DNA from: CAYGZC01 sp964354225
Lineage (GTDB): Bacteria > Bacteroidota > Ignavibacteria > UBA10030 > SZUA-254
NCBI GenBank assembly: GCA_964354225.1
Contig: CAYGZC010000318.1
Coordinates: forward strand, 1-21,347
Direction of reading: 5' to 3'
DNA: 21,347 nt
The notes beneath the pieces were generated by a model. It made no database searches. It saw only the letters and a program-made list of their open reading frames with translations, and had not been told where the DNA came from. Numbering within the stretch: the first letter of the stretch is position 1; each line of letters starts with the position of its first letter. The translations under genes and the position numbers were made by a program. Positions 1 to 8,429 of the stretch are shown piece after piece.

Positions 1-2354
1 GCAAGTGTGACATTAAATCTGTTTCCATCAAGAGGACCGCTTGGTCCCCAGAGTGAGTTATCGTGTGTAAATGAAATTGAGTTTGAAAGAAACAGCGCAC
101 GCCTGGAAAAATCAACATTTTCATAATCTGATATTGATAGACCTCCGCCTGTCGCATCTTTTTCAGAATGACTTATACTCGTGAGAATTGCAAAACGTTT
201 AAACTTCGATAGCGGATAGCTTAAGGTGAAATATCCGCCAAATACTTGCTCAAAAAAATATTCATCGGGATCGGTGAGGTCGTACCGCCTACCGCTGAAT
301 CGATAAATGCCATAAGCATAATTTGTTCGCCGCTGGAGAGAGAGCCGTGAGATCGCAACGTTAAAACTTGAAAGCAGTTCGTCGGTGCTTTGGGCTGTAT
401 TATACAAAAGAAAGTTGTACTGCTCGTTTCCAAGAATATCACTCATTGCAAGAAAAGCACCGCCGGAAGTTCCAAAAACAGGATCGGTAACGATCTGACT
501 TTGTGCAAAATCCAAACTGTACTCACCGGTATATCGCAATGATTTTACCTCCGATGTTCCTGCGGTAGATTGTGCCTTCCAAGGTTTTCTGATTTCCATC
601 ACATCGGTTGAGCGAATTGAAGTGGAAGTATCATATTTGGAGTACACATCTTTAACAGACCGAAGCTGGAAGCTGAAATCTTCGAATGCAACAAAGACCA
701 CGTCGTTGTCAGACCATGCCGGATCAAATGCGGCGGTTGTGAACCGCGTAATCTTCCGCATTTCTTTCGAATGCATCGAGGAATCAAGTTTCATTATCCA
801 AATATTACGTATGCCGTCAATATCGGATGTAAATATGAGTGCTTTTCCATCGGGAGAGAAGCTTGGAGAATAATAACTTTCATCGCTATAGGTGAGGTAA
901 TGAATGTCGTTTGTCTTTTCATTATAAACAAATAGATTATACACACCCTGCTCGCCAAACGGAGTGCGGTCAGAAGCAAAAACTATTTTATCACCGAATG
1001 GAAACCATGTTGGATCCCTCTCATCGTAAATATCATTTGTTAACCGCGTGAGAATCTCTTTATCGATGTCCCAAATATACAGATCGTTGCTACCCGACAT
1101 ATCGATGGCGGTGAAAACAATTTTCTGTCCATCGGGCGACCAGGAGGGTGAACCGATTACAACCAGATCTTTAAAGTGATACGTCTCGATGATCCGATCC
1201 TTCTTTAAATCATAGATGTGAAGCACATCATTCTCGCCGCTCTTTGTTATGAAAACAAGAATACCGCTTTTAGAAACATCCATCTTATTTTGAAATAGAT
1301 GGAATGCTTCAAGCTCATCTGTTCGTTCTCCCTCAACAGTGAGCGTCGGCTTAAGTGTTTTGTTGTTTAGTGCACTGTCGAGATCGATCCGAAAAATACT
1401 TGTGTAACCTGTACGGTTGCCGATAAAATATATTTCTCGCTTAGTTCCATTCTTATAAACAACCGGCTTAGAGTTGAATCCATCTGTTACAACCGGCTCA
1501 GTGATTCCGCTTGGCTGATCGGATTGTGAAAGAAGCGGATAATATTTTTTCTTCAAAGCATACATCCATTCCTGATCGAACTCTTTGTAATCCATTCCTA
1601 GCGTTTGCTTGAAAACGTCTTCGAAATAAGATGCTTTCCAAAAATTTTCCATCAAGAGAAGAATTTTTTCTTCACCGTATCGTTCGGTAATGTATTGAAG
1701 AATGTTCTGTCCCTCTTTGTACATGAGGAATGTTCCAATAATATTGTCCATGTCTTTCAAGGGTACAAGGTAATTGCTCACAACAGCATCGCGCATAACC
1801 ATCTCTGCCTGGATATCGCGCTCGCGCGACCAATACTCCGACAAACCTTCAATGAACCAGAGCGGCGGTAGATGGTCTTGCAGCATTCGATGATCGAGTA
1901 ATACACGGTTAATTTTGCTGTTCATAAAAACGTGCACAAGCTCGTGGCGGATAACATGTCTGAATTCCCACACTGATCCGGTGTAAGGAATAACCACGCG
2001 CCCTTTTAGGAACTCGAAGAATCCGCCAACACCTTCTGGCACAATGCCAGGGGTTGTGTTTGTTTGCTGGAAGTGAAGATGTGAGCTATAGAAAATAAGC
2101 GGGATGCGGTTTGCAACATTGTGAATAAATTTTTCTTCAAGTATTTTATAACTTTCCTCTGCAAGAAACGCACCTCGCTCTGCCAGATCTTTCATCTCAG
2201 GATAATAATATATATCGAAGTGCTCGGTCTTTAGTAGATGCCAATCGAAGTTTGTGTACTGGACTTTGTTCCTGCCGAAGTAGAAGAACTGAGAGTAGGC
2301 GGAAGTTGTGAAGATGAGGAAGATGAGAAGATATTTAAAGAAAAAATTGTACAT
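1..2354 (-). CDS. Exported metallopeptidase / TolB-like propeller / outer-membrane barrel protein (3' end off the window)
   Basis: The frame read leftward from the ATG at 2354 stays open to the window edge (about 784 codons), so the C-terminus is missing. The first ~21 residues form a hydrophobic signal peptide ending near AYSQ. Residues 137-141 read HELVH, with E169/E173 in WFIEGLSEY as candidate third zinc ligand, the pattern of gluzincin 'peptidase MA' domains. From about residue 270 to 530 come TolB/PD40 propeller blades with repeats such as SPDGQKIVFTA and SPDGKALIFTS. After about residue 590 the sequence becomes strand-rich and holds AMSDILGN and, at the very end, THDNSLWGPSGPLDGNRF, which resembles the start of a BamA-type surface-antigen barrel. 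I infer an outer-membrane protein with a periplasmic or surface peptidase and propeller. The substrate is unknown. It lies 92 bp downstream of the isomerase gene, and no Shine-Dalgarno site is visible. Confidence 0.88.
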   Translation of the reverse strand, partial: MYNFFFKYLLIFLIFTTSAYSQFFYFGRNKVQYTNFDWHLLKTEHFDIYYYPEMKDLAERGAFLAEESYKILEEKFIHNVANRIPLIFYSSHLHFQQTNTTPGIVPEGVGGFFEFLKGRVVIPYTGSVWEFRHVIRHELVHVFMNSKINRVLLDHRMLQDHLPPLWFIEGLSEYWSRERDIQAEMVMRDAVVSNYLVPLKDMDNIIGTFLMYKEGQNILQYITERYGEEKILLLMENFWKASYFEDVFKQTLGMDYKEFDQEWMYALKKKYYPLLSQSDQPSGITEPVVTDGFNSKPVVYKNGTKREIYFIGNRTGYTSIFRIDLDSALNNKTLKPTLTVEGERTDELEAFHLFQNKMDVSKSGILVFITKSGENDVLHIYDLKKDRIIETYHFKDLVVIGSPSWSPDGQKIVFTAIDMSGSNDLYIWDIDKEILTRLTNDIYDERDPTWFPFGDKIVFASDRTPFGEQGVYNLFVYNEKTNDIHYLTYSDESYYSPSFSPDGKALIFTSDIDGIRNIWIMKLDSSMHSKEMRKITRFTTAAFDPAWSDNDVVFVAFEDFSFQLRSVKDVYSKYDTSTSIRSTDVMEIRKPWKAQSTAGTSEVKSLRYTGEYSLDFAQSQIVTDPVFGTSGGAFLAMSDILGNEQYNFLLYNTAQSTDELLSSFNVAISRLSLQRRTNYAYGIYRFSGRRYDLTDPDEYFFEQVFGGYFTLSYPLSKFKRFAILTSISHSEKDATGGGLSISDYENVDFSRRALFLSNSISFTHDNSLWGPSGPLDGNRFNVTL

Positions 2355-2396
2355 GTTTAGGAAATGATTCAGGATTCAAGATGGAGGATTGATGAG

Positions 2397-2438
2397 TTGA
2401 GATGTATTGGCGCGAACGGCTAACAACCCACATCTCAA
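2397..2438. repeat. Inverted repeat between the isomerase and peptidase/barrel genes
   Basis: TTGAGATGT at 2397-2405 pairs perfectly with ACATCTCAA at 2430-2438 around a 24-nt loop. It starts 8 nt after the isomerase stop codon on the minus strand. It may be an attenuator or a weak terminator, but no T-tract follows in the transcribed direction, so the role is uncertain. Confidence 0.4.
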
Positions 2439-2446
2439 ATTCTCTT

Positions 2447-3496
2447 TCACGCCTTCCCCAGCTCATTCTTTAAATAATCTATTACCTTCACAGGTGTCGG
2501 GTCAACACCGTTGAGGATGGCGAGGTAATAACTTGTCCAGTCACCTAAATAAACGAGTGAGAACATCCGAGCGAGCAATGTTCTTCCCTCGCTGTGCACT
2601 TCTATAACCTTTGAAGCATATTGATTAATAACTCCTTTTGTCACTTCAATTCTTACTTTTATACGCTCGTGATCGAATTTATCGCGCAGGAAGAGAACAA
2701 CCATTTCTTCTTCCATCATCCGCCGTAAAACTTTCCATCCAACAAGCTCGTTGTGGTTCATCTCAGGAAGTACATGTCCGAAGACAAGCTGTTTTGCATT
2801 CTCGGCAATTTGTCCGCGCCAACGGAGGTTAACAATATCAAAACGGTCTGCGGCAGAGTAAACAATCGGCAGTTTCATATACAACTGCTTAGCAAGCTTC
2901 AACGCCGGATTTTTATCACTTAATGATCCATACAATTTCGATTTCTTTTTCAGCATCGTGATTGTTTCTTTGATATCAGCATCTTTGGATTTAATCAGCT
3001 TCATCTTTACCAGTGAAATAAGAACCGGAAAGAATGAATAGCCCAGCGCTGCACGCGGCGGCAATCCTTTCGGAATTGTAACAAACGGATGTTTGAACTT
3101 CTTTGCCATCTTTGCAGTTTCACCGTTGGAGCTGATGCACAGAACTTTTGATTTGCGTTTCTTTGCATCGGCATGGGCTGCAATTGTTTCCTCTGTGTTG
3201 CCGGAATAACTTGAAACAACGACAAGTGTCCGCTCATTAACAGACTCAGGCAAGTAATAATGCCTGTTGACAATGAATGGAACTTTTAGTTCTTCGGCAA
3301 GGTACGAGCGCAGGAGGTCACCCCCGATAGCTGATCCGCCCAAGCCGCTAACAACAATGCTTTGGATCTGAGAGTTCTTATACGGAACGGAAAATTTCTT
3401 CCCGATTCGCACTGCATCTTCAACTTGTTTGGGAAAATCAGTTAGGAGTTTCCGAAAATTTGATTTATCGTATCGCTGTATGCTTTGTAAATTCAT
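2447..3496 (-). CDS. Bifunctional phosphoglucose/phosphomannose isomerase
   Basis: This 349-residue SIS-fold protein should interconvert glucose-6-P or mannose-6-P with fructose-6-P in the cytosol, linking glycolysis to mannose and nucleotide-sugar supply. It matches the two-SIS-domain family first described in archaea rather than the ~550-residue classical Pgi. Visible signatures are GLGGSAIGGD (51-60) and SYSGNTEET (96-104) for sugar-phosphate binding, PPRAALGY (146-153, R148), E232 in IAENAK, H248 in MNHNE and K337 near the C-terminus. These correspond to the Arg, Glu, His and Lys catalytic positions known in the family. The length is normal. It is the fourth gene of the minus-strand run after the prenyl synthase, HPr and EI, 42 bp from EI. 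No Shine-Dalgarno site is seen before the ATG, where the sequence is very AT-rich. Dual specificity is a family property and cannot be proved here. Confidence 0.92.
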   Translation of the reverse strand: MNLQSIQRYDKSNFRKLLTDFPKQVEDAVRIGKKFSVPYKNSQIQSIVVSGLGGSAIGGDLLRSYLAEELKVPFIVNRHYYLPESVNERTLVVVSSYSGNTEETIAAHADAKKRKSKVLCISSNGETAKMAKKFKHPFVTIPKGLPPRAALGYSFFPVLISLVKMKLIKSKDADIKETITMLKKKSKLYGSLSDKNPALKLAKQLYMKLPIVYSAADRFDIVNLRWRGQIAENAKQLVFGHVLPEMNHNELVGWKVLRRMMEEEMVVLFLRDKFDHERIKVRIEVTKGVINQYASKVIEVHSEGRTLLARMFSLVYLGDWTSYYLAILNGVDPTPVKVIDYLKNELGKA

Positions 3497-3538
3497 ATTA
3501 AAATTTTATTTATTAGTGATCGATTGTTATTTGAACTT

Positions 3539-5311
3539 TTATGCACTCTCAAAAGGTATATCGGGAAAATGTTTCCTAAAGAATCTGAGCAGGAGCTTTT
3601 CAATTTCTTCACTGGTTGAAAGGTTTAATGCTTTCGCGGCAACTTCCTGCATTTCGCTGTAGTTGATAGAGCGGATGATCTTCTTTATCTCAGGCAGTAC
3701 CGCGGGAACAACGCTAAGTTCGTCCATTCCAAGCCCAACAAGAAGCGGCGCCGCAAGCGGATGACCCGCCATCTCACCGCAAATACCGACCCAAATTCCC
3801 TGTTTGTGTCCGCCGTTGATAATATGTTTAAGCGTGATGATAACACTCGGATCGAATGGTGAGTACAGCTTTGATACCAATGTATTGCCGCGATCAACTG
3901 CAAGAAGATATTGTGTCAAATCGTTCGAGCCGACACTAAGGAAATCGACCTCCGCAGCAATCAGAGAAACCATGAGGGCCGCAGACGGAACCTCAATCAT
4001 TACGCCAATAGGAATTTTATCATGGAATTTTATGTTCTGAGCACGCAGTTCAGCTTTTACCTTGCGGATGTACTCTTTTGCCTTTCGCACTTCGCTGATA
4101 GTGGTCACCATCGGGAACATGATACAAAGATTTTTTCGTGTGCTTGCCCTCAGCATTGCTCGCAGCTGGTTCATAAACATATCGGGTTTGTCCAATCCAA
4201 CCCTAATCCCACGCCAGCCGAGGAATGGATTTGCTTCTTCCGCCGATGCTGGCGCAACTTTATCACCTCCAATATCAAACGTTCGCATGATGACACGATG
4301 AGGATAAATTCTATCTGCCAGTTTTTTATACTCTATATATTGTTCTTCCTCTGATGGGAAATCATCGCGCTCAAGGAGCAAACTCTCCGTGCGGTACAAT
4401 CCAACACCTTGTGATCCTTGAATAACAACATACTCCAATTCATCCAGCAGCTCGATATTTGCCGAAAGTTCAACTCGATGACCATCTTTCGTCTCAGCAG
4501 GAAGATCTTTCAGATGTTCAAGTCGTTTTTCAAATTGAAACATCCGTACACGCTTGCGCTCGTACTCTTCTATTCGTTCTTCGGTTGGATGAATAATTGT
4601 TGTGCCGCTGTAACCATCGATGATCAGCATATCTCCGGTAACCACTTCACGGCTCACATCACCAAGACCAACAACGGCAGGAATTTTTAAGGAGCGAGAG
4701 AATAGTGCTGCGTGTGAAGTTATACCACCGCGATCAGTGGCATAGCCAAGCACGTGGTTGCGGCTAAGAATCATTGTATCGGCAGGTGTCAGCGTATGGG
4801 CAACAATGATAATTGAACCTTCAAGCTTCGAAATGAGTCGTTCTTGTAAAAGATTCCGGATGATTCGATTCTTTAAATCTTCCATATCATGTGCTCGCTC
4901 GTGCATATATTCGTCCTGGGCTTTTAGCATCAGTGTACAATATTTTCCGATTTCATCATTTACTATGTACTCGGCATTTTTCTTTTCTGATTGAATTCGC
5001 TTCCGTATTGAGCCAATCAAAACTTGATCATCCAGCACCATCATTTGTGCCTCAAGTATTTTTGATTTCGCATCGCCTATTTTTTCTTGTGCGAAGATAA
5101 ATATTTTATAAAGCTCTTTTTTCGATTTCTCAATTGCCCTTTCAAGACGGTCTGCTTCGGAGTCGGTCTCACCTTTTGCCAGCACCCTCTCCTCTATAAT
5201 AGGTATGTCTTTGATAAACAAGTAAGCTGTCCCGATTGCAATCCCGTGTGATGCAGGAATTCCTTTAAGGATAATTTCTTTCTTAATAGATTGGTTATCC
5301 ATCGTTTTCAT
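3539..5311 (-). CDS. ptsI: Phosphoenolpyruvate-protein phosphotransferase (PTS enzyme I)
   Basis: Enzyme I takes phosphate from PEP and passes it to HPr. At 590 residues it is full length. The N-terminal half carries the phospho-histidine H200 in GGITSHAALFSRS. The C-terminal PEP-binding barrel shows GVGLYRTE (302-309), MRTFDIGGDK (342-351), NPFLGWRGIR, GVMIEVPSA and SNDLTQYLLAVDR. The catalytic cysteine is C511 in GICGEMAG. All key residues are present, so the enzyme should be active. The ATG overlaps the HPr stop (ATGA, 5308-5311), and a GAGG motif inside HPr (5321-5324) lies 9 nt upstream, which supports this start over Met4 and suggests coupled translation. No sugar-specific EII gene is in the window, so the pair may serve a regulatory or EIIA-only phosphorelay. 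Confidence 0.97.
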   Translation of the reverse strand: MKTMDNQSIKKEIILKGIPASHGIAIGTAYLFIKDIPIIEERVLAKGETDSEADRLERAIEKSKKELYKIFIFAQEKIGDAKSKILEAQMMVLDDQVLIGSIRKRIQSEKKNAEYIVNDEIGKYCTLMLKAQDEYMHERAHDMEDLKNRIIRNLLQERLISKLEGSIIIVAHTLTPADTMILSRNHVLGYATDRGGITSHAALFSRSLKIPAVVGLGDVSREVVTGDMLIIDGYSGTTIIHPTEERIEEYERKRVRMFQFEKRLEHLKDLPAETKDGHRVELSANIELLDELEYVVIQGSQGVGLYRTESLLLERDDFPSEEEQYIEYKKLADRIYPHRVIMRTFDIGGDKVAPASAEEANPFLGWRGIRVGLDKPDMFMNQLRAMLRASTRKNLCIMFPMVTTISEVRKAKEYIRKVKAELRAQNIKFHDKIPIGVMIEVPSAALMVSLIAAEVDFLSVGSNDLTQYLLAVDRGNTLVSKLYSPFDPSVIITLKHIINGGHKQGIWVGICGEMAGHPLAAPLLVGLGMDELSVVPAVLPEIKKIIRSINYSEMQEVAAKALNLSTSEEIEKLLLRFFRKHFPDIPFESA

Positions 5312-5571
5312 TCGTCAAAACCTCGCTCAATCAATTCAACAACTGCTGCTGCTGCGTCTTGTTCATCGGGACCATCGAAACGAAGAAGTAGATTTGCGCC
5401 TTGTTCGGCGGCAAGCGTCATAACGCCGATAATACTTTTGCCAATTATTTCCATACCGTCTTTGTAGATAAAAAAATCTGCTTTGAACCTTGCCGCAGTC
5501 TTCACCAGCGTAGCGGCAGGGCGCACGTGTAATCCCAAACGGTTTTTTATTGTTATCTCTCGCTCGATCAT
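5308..5571 (-). CDS. ptsH: PTS phosphocarrier protein HPr
   Basis: The 87-residue length is typical of HPr, which shuttles phosphate from enzyme I to PTS EIIA domains. The active site is H15 with R17 in GLHVRPAA. The regulatory serine is also present: S46 in GKSIIGVM aligns with the KSIMGVM motif of Bacillus HPr, the target of HPr kinase/phosphorylase. This predicts control by HprK, although no hprK gene is visible here. The gene starts 3 bp after the prenyl synthase stop and overlaps enzyme I by 4 bp, so the three genes are almost certainly cotranscribed. Confidence 0.96.
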   Translation of the reverse strand: MIEREITIKNRLGLHVRPAATLVKTAARFKADFFIYKDGMEIIGKSIIGVMTLAAEQGANLLLRFDGPDEQDAAAAVVELIERGFDE

Positions 5572-5574
5572 TTT

Positions 5575-6576
5575 CTAAGAACTTCTCCCCAGCAGCCAAT
5601 GCGAAAGCCAGATAAGCATTGATACAGCACGGCTCGATGGCAGCTCAATAATTGCCTGCTGGGCTTGATTAGTGCTTCGAGCCATTTCACGTTTAGCCGA
5701 ATCAAGTGCGCCAGATCGCTCATAAATATTTCTCACTTGTTCGATCCGCGATTTCGTAAAACCATTACCTGGTATAATCGCTTGTAAAATCTTCCGGTCA
5801 TTTCCTTTGGCTCTCTCCAGTGCTTTCAAGAGAAGGTACGTTTTCTTTCCTTCCCGAATATCGCCGCCGATATTCTTGCCAAACACTTTTGCGTCGCCAA
5901 TGATATCAAGCATATCATCCTTGATTTGAAATGCCTTTCCTAAACGTTCTCCATATTTTCGGAGTGCGGCGACCTGCTGTATAGTTCCTCCCCCAATCAA
6001 GGTACCTATCTCAACCGCAGCCGCTATTACGCGTCCTGTTTTCTTCGCAATCATCTGGAAATAATCGTTGAGAGTAATCTTTTTTCTCATCTCAAATTCT
6101 TTATCAAGCCCCTGTCCTTCGCAAACCTGGACAAGAGCATCAGTATAAACATCAAGAATTTGTTCCAATCGATGCGATTTTGTTTTCAGTATTGCCCGAT
6201 ACGCCTGCGCAATCATCTCGTCACCTGACAAGATCGCAACATTTTCATCCCATTTTTTATGAACGGTGAGTATGCCCCGACGCAGATCGGCGTGATCCAT
6301 TACATCATCGTGAACGAGCGTGAAGTTGTGAAGAATTTCAATTGCGGCGGCGGCATCAAGCGCACGGCTCATATTGCCGCCGACTGCTTCACAAGATAGA
6401 AGCACCAATACTGCGCGGAAACGCTTACCGCCCGGACCAAGTATATATCGGATCGGTTCATATACTGAATATGGTTTCTTACCGATAATGAAAGATGTTA
6501 AACTCTGTTCTACCTGAATCTTATATTTATTATATACTTGATCAAAATTGGGTGATGCTTGATAATTCTGGTTCAT
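5575..6576 (-). CDS. Polyprenyl (trans-isoprenyl) diphosphate synthase, probably short-chain
   Basis: The enzyme condenses isopentenyl diphosphate onto allylic diphosphates to make isoprenoid precursors (FPP/GGPP class, or longer chains for quinones). The 333 residues include GGKRFR (49-54), the first Asp-rich motif DDVMD (90-94) followed by LRRG, and the second motif DDMLD (220-224), with GKNIGGDIREGKKT after it. The first motif lacks the two-residue insertion of IspA-type FPP synthases. The residue five before it is Phe85. An aromatic there caps chain length at about C15-C20 in archaeal-type synthases, whereas octaprenyl synthases have a small residue. I therefore favour GGPP or FPP as product, as an inference only. 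This is the first gene of the HPr/EI/isomerase operon. A promoter-like sequence lies just upstream, and there is no Shine-Dalgarno site. Confidence 0.92.
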   Translation of the reverse strand: MNQNYQASPNFDQVYNKYKIQVEQSLTSFIIGKKPYSVYEPIRYILGPGGKRFRAVLVLLSCEAVGGNMSRALDAAAAIEILHNFTLVHDDVMDHADLRRGILTVHKKWDENVAILSGDEMIAQAYRAILKTKSHRLEQILDVYTDALVQVCEGQGLDKEFEMRKKITLNDYFQMIAKKTGRVIAAAVEIGTLIGGGTIQQVAALRKYGERLGKAFQIKDDMLDIIGDAKVFGKNIGGDIREGKKTYLLLKALERAKGNDRKILQAIIPGNGFTKSRIEQVRNIYERSGALDSAKREMARSTNQAQQAIIELPSSRAVSMLIWLSHWLLGRSS

Positions 6577-6594
6577 ATTTTATAATAAGAAAAC

Positions 6595-6623
6595 GTGGTA
6601 TGAAAATCAAGGAAACGTGTCAA
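6595..6623 (-). promoter_or_regulatory. Predicted promoter for the prenyl synthase-HPr-EI operon
   Basis: On the minus strand a perfect TTGACA (6623-6618) is followed after exactly 17 bp by TACCAC (6600-6595). The predicted transcript start is near 6588, giving a leader of only about 12 nt before the ATG at 6576. The -10 match is weak (3 of 6). The same TTGAC-N17-TACCA layout occurs upstream of birA, which raises its credibility. Confidence 0.42.
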
Positions 6624-6744
6624 TTTGACGGAACTTTTAAAATTTCACACATTAGTACGTGTAGAAATCCTGCATTGAAATTATAAAGATGATGGAGGGA
6701 TTCCCGAAAAGTTCTACTGCGCAGGAAAAAAATGAACTCCCCTC

Positions 6745-7524
6745 TTATTTCTTTCCTTTCTTGCTAACACGCTCGTAAATCAAACGCGCACCCTCAAGAA
6801 CAAGGTTGGGTTCGATGTACTTTATTTCGTTGCTCATTTCTGCAATAACGTTTGTGTAACCTCCGGTTGCAACAACAGCCGCATACTTACCAGCGACTCG
6901 CCTGAGCCGACGCACCATCCCCTCAAATGCATCGACCGCACCATACATGACGCCCGACTGCATCGCCGTTATGGTGTTCTTACCAACAATCGATTCCGGG
7001 AATTGCAACTCGGCTTTAGGAAGTTTTACTGCTCGTTTGAACAATTCCACTGCTGCCGTTTCAATGCCGGGTGCGATTACACCGCCTAAATATTCACCTT
7101 TACCTGAAATGACATCGTATGTCGTTGCCGTTCCAAAATCGACGATAATCAGCGGACCACCAAATTTCTTTAACGCCGCAACAACACCACAAATTCTATC
7201 TGCCCCAAGCTTAGATGGATCATCATATGGAAGAGTTATCCCTACATCAATTGTGCCTGAGATAATTAGTGGCGGTGTCTTCAAATATTTTTTTACCATC
7301 ATTTGGAAAGCATCCGTAAGATGTGGAACAACGGAAGCAATTACAACACCTTGAATGTTATCGGTTGTAACTTTTGCCTGCTCACAAAAATGTTTCATGT
7401 GCAGCCACATCTCGTCTTCAGTCCTCGGGGTAGAACTTGTCAATCGCCTATCAAACAACAGTTTGCCTTTATGAAAAAACCCAAGAACGGTGTGTGTATT
7501 TCCTATATCAATTGCTAACAGCAT
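6745..7524 (-). CDS. coaX: Type III pantothenate kinase
   Basis: CoaX phosphorylates pantothenate, the first step of coenzyme A synthesis. The 259-residue length is standard. The ASKHA-fold signatures are DIGNTHT (6-12) at the phosphate-binding loop, the substrate motif LGADR (106-110) with the catalytic Asp109, VDFGTATT (128-135), YLGGVIAPG, and VVATGGY with PNLVLEGAR near the C-terminus. It overlaps birA by 10 bp. Its Shine-Dalgarno AGGAG (7539-7535) lies inside birA, 10 nt before the ATG, so translation is probably coupled. The 168-bp gap to the next gene separates this cofactor pair from the prenyl synthase/PTS operon. I see no clear terminator in that gap. Confidence 0.96.
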   Translation of the reverse strand: MLLAIDIGNTHTVLGFFHKGKLLFDRRLTSSTPRTEDEMWLHMKHFCEQAKVTTDNIQGVVIASVVPHLTDAFQMMVKKYLKTPPLIISGTIDVGITLPYDDPSKLGADRICGVVAALKKFGGPLIIVDFGTATTYDVISGKGEYLGGVIAPGIETAAVELFKRAVKLPKAELQFPESIVGKNTITAMQSGVMYGAVDAFEGMVRRLRRVAGKYAAVVATGGYTNVIAEMSNEIKYIEPNLVLEGARLIYERVSKKGKK

Positions 7525-8288
7525 AATGTAACATCTCCTGCGAGAATTTTTATCTCGCCATTTTTAGTTTGCATTAATAAACCGCCATCTTCATCAAGCC
7601 CGGTTGAAATTCCTTTCGTTAATTGTCCATTTTGATTAACCAAAATTTCTTTGCCAAAAATAGAGCAATATCGTTTCCAACCATCAAGAATATTTTTTAA
7701 CAAACCCTTTTGAATATCACCATAAAGAATTTCTAAGCGCTCAAGGACGGCGGCAAGAACTTCAAACCGATTGAACTGTTTACCAGCATTAAGAGAAAGC
7801 GATGTTGCTGTTTGTTTTATCTCTTCCGGAAAAAACGTTTGATTCACGTTTATTCCGATCCCAATAATAACGCCTTCAAGAATGCCATTCATCAGAATTG
7901 CCTCTGACAATATCCCGCATAATTTTTTATCGCCAAGTAAAACATCATTGGGCCATTTGCATTGAGGAATTACATGCAATACATTCTGAATCGCTTGAGC
8001 AACAGCAAGCCCGGCATAAAGTGAAAGAACGCCGTTGCACTCATTTTTTATTCTTGGCTTAATGATCAGTGAGAAAGTAAGATTTTTACCTCTTTCCGAA
8101 AACCAAGCTCTATCTAATCTTCCCCGACCAGCAGTTTGTTCCTCTGCAATTACAATTGTTCCTTCGCTTACACCTTCGCGTGCCAATGCTTTCGCTTTTA
8201 GATTAGTTGAATCAATTAGATCGAAGGCGAAGATTTCGCTTCCAAAAATTTTTGTCCTAAGATAAGATTGAATTTCTTGATTATTCAT
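7515..8288 (-). CDS. birA: Biotin-[acetyl-CoA-carboxylase] ligase, catalytic form without DNA-binding domain
   Basis: The enzyme attaches biotin through biotinyl-AMP to the carrier protein of acetyl-CoA carboxylase and similar carboxylases. Its 257 residues begin directly with the catalytic domain: DSTN (26-29), the biotin/AMP loop with GRGR (54-57), KWPND (111-115), KKLCGIL (121-127) and IGIGINVN. There is no N-terminal helix-turn-helix, so it is a group I ligase and should not repress a biotin operon as E. coli BirA does. The C-terminal SH3-like segment is present. M1 is the only methionine before DSTN, which fixes the start. That start lies 2 nt after the predicted transcription start, with no Shine-Dalgarno site. 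Confidence 0.95.
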   Translation of the reverse strand: MNNQEIQSYLRTKIFGSEIFAFDLIDSTNLKAKALAREGVSEGTIVIAEEQTAGRGRLDRAWFSERGKNLTFSLIIKPRIKNECNGVLSLYAGLAVAQAIQNVLHVIPQCKWPNDVLLGDKKLCGILSEAILMNGILEGVIIGIGINVNQTFFPEEIKQTATSLSLNAGKQFNRFEVLAAVLERLEILYGDIQKGLLKNILDGWKRYCSIFGKEILVNQNGQLTKGISTGLDEDGGLLMQTKNGEIKILAGDVTLCC

Positions 8289-8296
8289 TGCGTTTG

Positions 8297-8325
8297 ATGG
8301 TAGTAAAATTGCATTAGAAAGTCAA
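8297..8325 (-). promoter_or_regulatory. Predicted birA promoter giving a near-leaderless mRNA
   Basis: Read on the minus strand, TTGACT (8325-8320), 17 bp, then TACCAT (8302-8297). The predicted transcript start is about 8290, two bases before the birA ATG at 8288. The spacing is ideal, the -35 matches 5 of 6 and the -10 matches 4 of 6. Confidence 0.5.
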
Positions 8326-8376
8326 GGATATAATTCTGCCATATTATCTTTCGTCTGCCAACACCCACAATTATCA

Positions 8377-8391
8377 CTGCCATGCTGGCAG
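8377..8391. repeat. Short inverted repeat in the birA/dnaK divergent region
   Basis: CTGCCA-TGC-TGGCAG is a perfect 6-bp dyad with a 3-bp centre. A further CTGCCA half-site lies at 8355-8360. This could be a repressor operator, but I recognise no known operator. Confidence 0.35.
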
Positions 8392-8429
8392 GCAATACGA
8401 TGGAGACCTGATGATGTAAAAAATCGTAT

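Noticed and set aside
3911..4354. 147-codon open frame on the plus strand
   Set aside because: It lies wholly opposite ptsI, whose catalytic motifs are intact, and its translation is low-complexity with no domain.
6495..6686. 63-codon plus-strand open frame crossing the gap upstream of the prenyl synthase
   Set aside because: Half of it is antisense to the synthase start, there is no ribosome site, and the gap is better explained by a promoter.
6947..7354. 135-codon open frame on the plus strand
   Set aside because: It is antisense to coaX. The conserved coaX motifs occupy the same bases.
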